Source of the DNA: Pyrocephalus nanus
Taxonomy: Eukaryota > Chordata > Aves > Passeriformes > Tyrannidae
Length of the DNA stretch: 64,000 nt
Direction of reading: 5' to 3'
Assembly: GCA_038380795.1 (NCBI GenBank)
Contig: CM076263.1
Coordinates: 6,562,709-6,626,708 of the forward strand
The position numbers were made by a program, and so were the translations under genes. The notes under the pieces were generated by a model. That model searched no databases. It was given only the letters and a program-made list of their open reading frames with translations, and was not told the DNA's origin. This document shows, piece by piece, positions 61,400 through 64,000 of this stretch. Numbering within the stretch: position 1 is the first letter of the stretch; each line of letters opens with the position of its first letter.

Positions 61400-62240
61400 A
61401 GTCTGAATACTCCCCATATTAATGAATTACCATGTTCCTCCTATCGGCTCACAAAGCCACCTTTGATAAACAGACTCATTTGCTCTATTTCCTGACCAAG
61501 CGTTAGCTCAGTGGCCGAGCACATCCGTCTTATCTTTTGGGAGCTTTGTTCACTACAGCAGAGCCGATTCTTGCTTCAGTTAAGCACCTGCCAGTGATAA
61601 ACAGAAAAGAGACAGGTGCTAATCTCCCTAGCTCTGCCACTCCCCAGGGAAAGTGCCCATTTGGTCACAGATAGGAGCTGCTGATGGATCACTCTATGAT
61701 GCCACCATAAAGGCAATTGGCTGAAGCCCTTCCCCGATTTGGGATGTTTTTAAAGCTTGGTTGGCTGGGGCTCTGCAAAATATGCTGCAGTAACGGTCAT
61801 GTTTTGGCTAGCATGTAAAATAGCGCTGGTTTCAGACAGAGTTGTGTATATGGAAGGGCTTACTTTTGCTGATCCTGCTTATGCTCCAGCCGGTCTTTTA
61901 TAGGCTGTCAAAACACAGAGCCAAACTGAAGTGTTTCCTTGGATTATATGTGGTCTTTACTTGAGCAGAGCCTGCACTAAGTGAGCAAAATCTAAATAAG
62001 GCTGTCAAGGCTTTGACCTAGAGTATTTACTCACACGAGTCCCGGTGAGAATTGCAGGCTTTATACATCGGTGCAAATGTAAGCGTTTCAGTGCATTCTC
62101 CTGTGCTCTGACAAAGTTAATTGTCTAATCTTGACACCAAGTGCCCTGTACTTTTTTAAGAGGTTTATGCATGAGACTAATTATGTGCTGTTAATTTGGC
62201 TGCTAGCAGCTTTCTGCTTTTAACATCCATTTGATTTGGG
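61400..62240. promoter_or_regulatory. Possible long conserved noncoding region (enhancer-like)
   Basis: About 840 bp free of homopolymers and recognisable repeats, with balanced composition and retained isolated CpGs (CTATCGGC, AAGCGTTAGC, GGCCGAGC, GAGCCGATT, CACGAGTCCCGG, CATCGGTG, AAGCGTTTC). TAATTA lies at 62178-62183 and further ATTA cores nearby. This is the most enhancer-like stretch in the window by eye. It also contains the tRNA-like A/B-box arrangement at 61497-61580. Confidence 0.3.
61497..61580 (+). other. tRNA-like A/B-box arrangement (possible exapted SINE head)
   Basis: TAGCTCAGTGG at 61504-61514 matches the tRNA A-box consensus exactly, followed by CCGAGC, as in a D-arm. A partial B box (GCCGATTC, 61563-61570; consensus GGTTCGANTCC) lies 58 bp further, within the range of tRNAs with a long variable arm. 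The acceptor stem does not close convincingly. It is not a functional tRNA gene by inspection. A decayed tRNA-derived SINE of the LF-SINE or AmnSINE type is possible. Confidence 0.2.
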
Positions 62241-64000
62241 AACCGAACAGGGTGGCATTTGCATGTAACTGGTGCAAGGGCTGTGAACTCGATGCTGAAA
62301 GACAAAGGCAGCATATACCACTTGGAAAGAGGAGGAAAGCGTCGATTCCCTTAACCTTTGTCCTGGTGACCAGAAATACCAGGAATCAAGTGTGCTGCAT
62401 AGAGAAATTTTGCCGGTGTGTACATAATCTCTTTATGTATATAAACAAGGGAAGATTAGCGTTTTTTGTAACAACACTCAAGTGCAAGGAAAGAGAACCT
62501 GGGTGCAAGGGAGGGGCAGGAAGGCTTAGGTAGGGACAGACTAGTTCCATCAGCATACTTGAAATTCCAGTTGCCTCTAATGATCTGCAGGCACCTTTAA
62601 ACTTAGTAATATCTTGGTATTCACGCTTTGAAATGAGATAGACTTGTGAGTTATCTAAATTCTTGAGAACATGATAGTCTGTCAAAGCTAAGGTGCTTCA
62701 AAACCTGAGAAAAGCCCCTGCACAGCTTCAGGAGATATTCAGCCCTATTTTTCACCCTCCCAGTTTTCATCAGACCTCCCAGTGCCTGCAAGTGAAAGGG
62801 AGAAAAGTGGCTTTAAATACACTGTGTTTTTTGTTCTCCCTCCAGAAAGTGCTGTGGAAAGCTAATCAACCTTTGCAGTGCTGCTTTCCCAAAGTAGATT
62901 CTCAAAGGTGCAGTGAAGAAATAACAGGGCACTTACAAAATTTCATAAAAAAAAAAAAAAAAAAAAGGGGGGGGCAAACTGTTGTGGGAATCAGATTTAT
63001 ATGACAGAAATTTGTAGGTGTTTGGGGTGGGGGGATGGTCTGAGCTCCTAATGTGTTACAATCATGCTTTTCATGTCATTTCTATCTGGAGTGAAACATT
63101 ATGTCAAAGATCTTAAGACAACATTGTACTAATACAATACCTCAGGAGTGGAGGAGGGTGGCTGTTCAGATGCTTTTATTTCAGGAGGGTTTGAGTAGAT
63201 CAGAGCATCTGTAATTGTTTTCAATCAGGAGCCACACAAATATGCATTAATATTTTGCCAGGACGGTCTCTGATTTGCAGTTTGGGATCTGGCAGACTGT
63301 GGGCTGTCCCACCACGTAACACTGATGGGTTTGGAAATGGTGAATCTTGATCTTGGGTTTCCAGATGAAGTTCCCTGGGGCTCAAAGCTCTGCTCCAAAA
63401 CCCGTGTTGATCTCAGCGTGATGTAGCTCCGAGGTAGCTAGCTGGTTTTTTTTATCATCCTCAGACCTTCAGACAACAGGCCAAGACCTTTCTGAAACCC
63501 AAAGAACTGAAAGAAAGCAGACTTCTCTGCTAAGAAAATGATAAAAAAAAATTCCTTAGGAGCTACTCTGACACTGTAGGCCTGATTGCTTTGAGGATAT
63601 GTGACTATGGAGTCTCTGAAATGACTGTTCTTTGCATGGCATAGAAATCAGGCTGTCAACAGGCTTGTTTTGATTAGAAGAGGGGAAAAAGAAAAAAAAA
63701 TAATAAAAAAGAAATCTAGGTGATCCAGATGTCATTAGTAACTTATTAAGATTCCCAAATTTTTAGTTAAATCTAGGGACCAAGAGCTGAAGAATATTTT
63801 TTTTCCCTCTAGGACACTGTAGTGTCTTAAGGCTGAAAAGTTACCAGTTCTAAGGCTGAGGAGTTATCACCACAGACCTGTGAGCTCTTTCGAGTCTGTA
63901 GGTGCACCTTTACCTAAGCAGGAGGGTAAAACAAATGCATATGTTGATGGATGCATGGCCAATGAGTTTTGGTTTGTTTGTGATTTTGTTGTTTTTCAAA
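62241..64000. other. Unannotated intron block to window end
   Basis: Contains the A20G8 tract at 62947-62974 and an A-rich stretch at about 63685-63712. Otherwise it is unique-looking; open frames at 62231-62685 and 62693-63004 show no domain. Confidence 0.45.
62947..62974. repeat. Poly(A)20-poly(G)8 tract
   Basis: Twenty A residues followed directly by eight G residues, read directly. It is likely length-variable and prone to sequencing error. Confidence 0.9.

Larger units (their letters stand above)
37616..64000 (+). other. CELF4: CELF4 intron 2, 5' portion
   Basis: This runs from the exon 2 donor to the window edge. The next CELF exon should be 49 bp and begin with codons for MNRPIQVKP; nothing matching it occurs here, so the intron is at least 26.4 kb. 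It interrupts the reading frame between codons (phase 0). Confidence 0.85.

Noticed and set aside
37616..64000. Search for the 49-bp next CELF exon (MNRPIQVKP)
   Set aside because: No matching sequence with splice sites was found, so it must lie beyond the window.
1..64000. CRISPR arrays, operons, phage or integron modules
   Set aside because: No direct-repeat/spacer arrays, no dense coding and clear vertebrate intron and CR1 content make these inapplicable.

Overview
This is vertebrate nuclear DNA, most likely avian. It is AT-rich, CpG-poor and full of homopolymer runs. It carries decayed CR1 LINE fragments, the dominant retroposon of birds and other sauropsids, and shows no Alu- or L1-type mammalian repeats. 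No prokaryotic gene organisation is present.

The window lies inside one very large gene. The only coding sequence I can support is an 83-bp internal exon at 37533-37615 on the + strand. It matches the second coding exon of CELF4 (BRUNOL4), an RNA-binding splicing and translation regulator enriched in neurons. The acceptor, the donor, the intron phases and the exon length all fit the conserved CELF gene structure. Everything left of 37533 is therefore intron 1 of CELF4 and everything right of 37615 is intron 2, both cut by the window edges. CELF4 is known for huge first introns, and in chicken I recall it as Z-linked.

Layout. 1-5830 holds three CR1 scraps and several ancient MIR/L2-like scraps. 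5831-20469 is mostly unique intron, with a G-quadruplex motif at 9889-9915, a 36-bp duplication near 14.8 kb and a well-formed candidate pseudoexon at 17101-17195. 20470-20790 is an ancient CR1 piece. 20791-32117 is unique intron with poly(A)/poly(T) runs. 32118-33517 is the largest repeat, a 5'-truncated CR1 on the minus strand with a frameshifted reverse transcriptase remnant. 34772-34806 is a second G-quadruplex motif. After the exon, intron 2 has several repeat-free, homeodomain-motif-bearing blocks that could be conserved enhancers (near 40.8, 43.3, 47.8, 48.6, 60.4 and 61.4-62.2 kb). It also has an A-rich strand-asymmetric block at 42.6 kb, a MIR-like element at about 51 kb, a 24-bp tandem duplication at 55.0 kb and an unusual CpG-enriched segment at 55440-55755.

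I did not find a novel multi-gene system. The points most worth checking are the CpG-enriched segment, the 17.1-kb pseudoexon, the two G-quadruplex motifs, the tRNA-like A/B-box arrangement at 61.5 kb and the enhancer-like blocks. The enhancer calls are judged by eye without alignments and are weak until conservation is tested.
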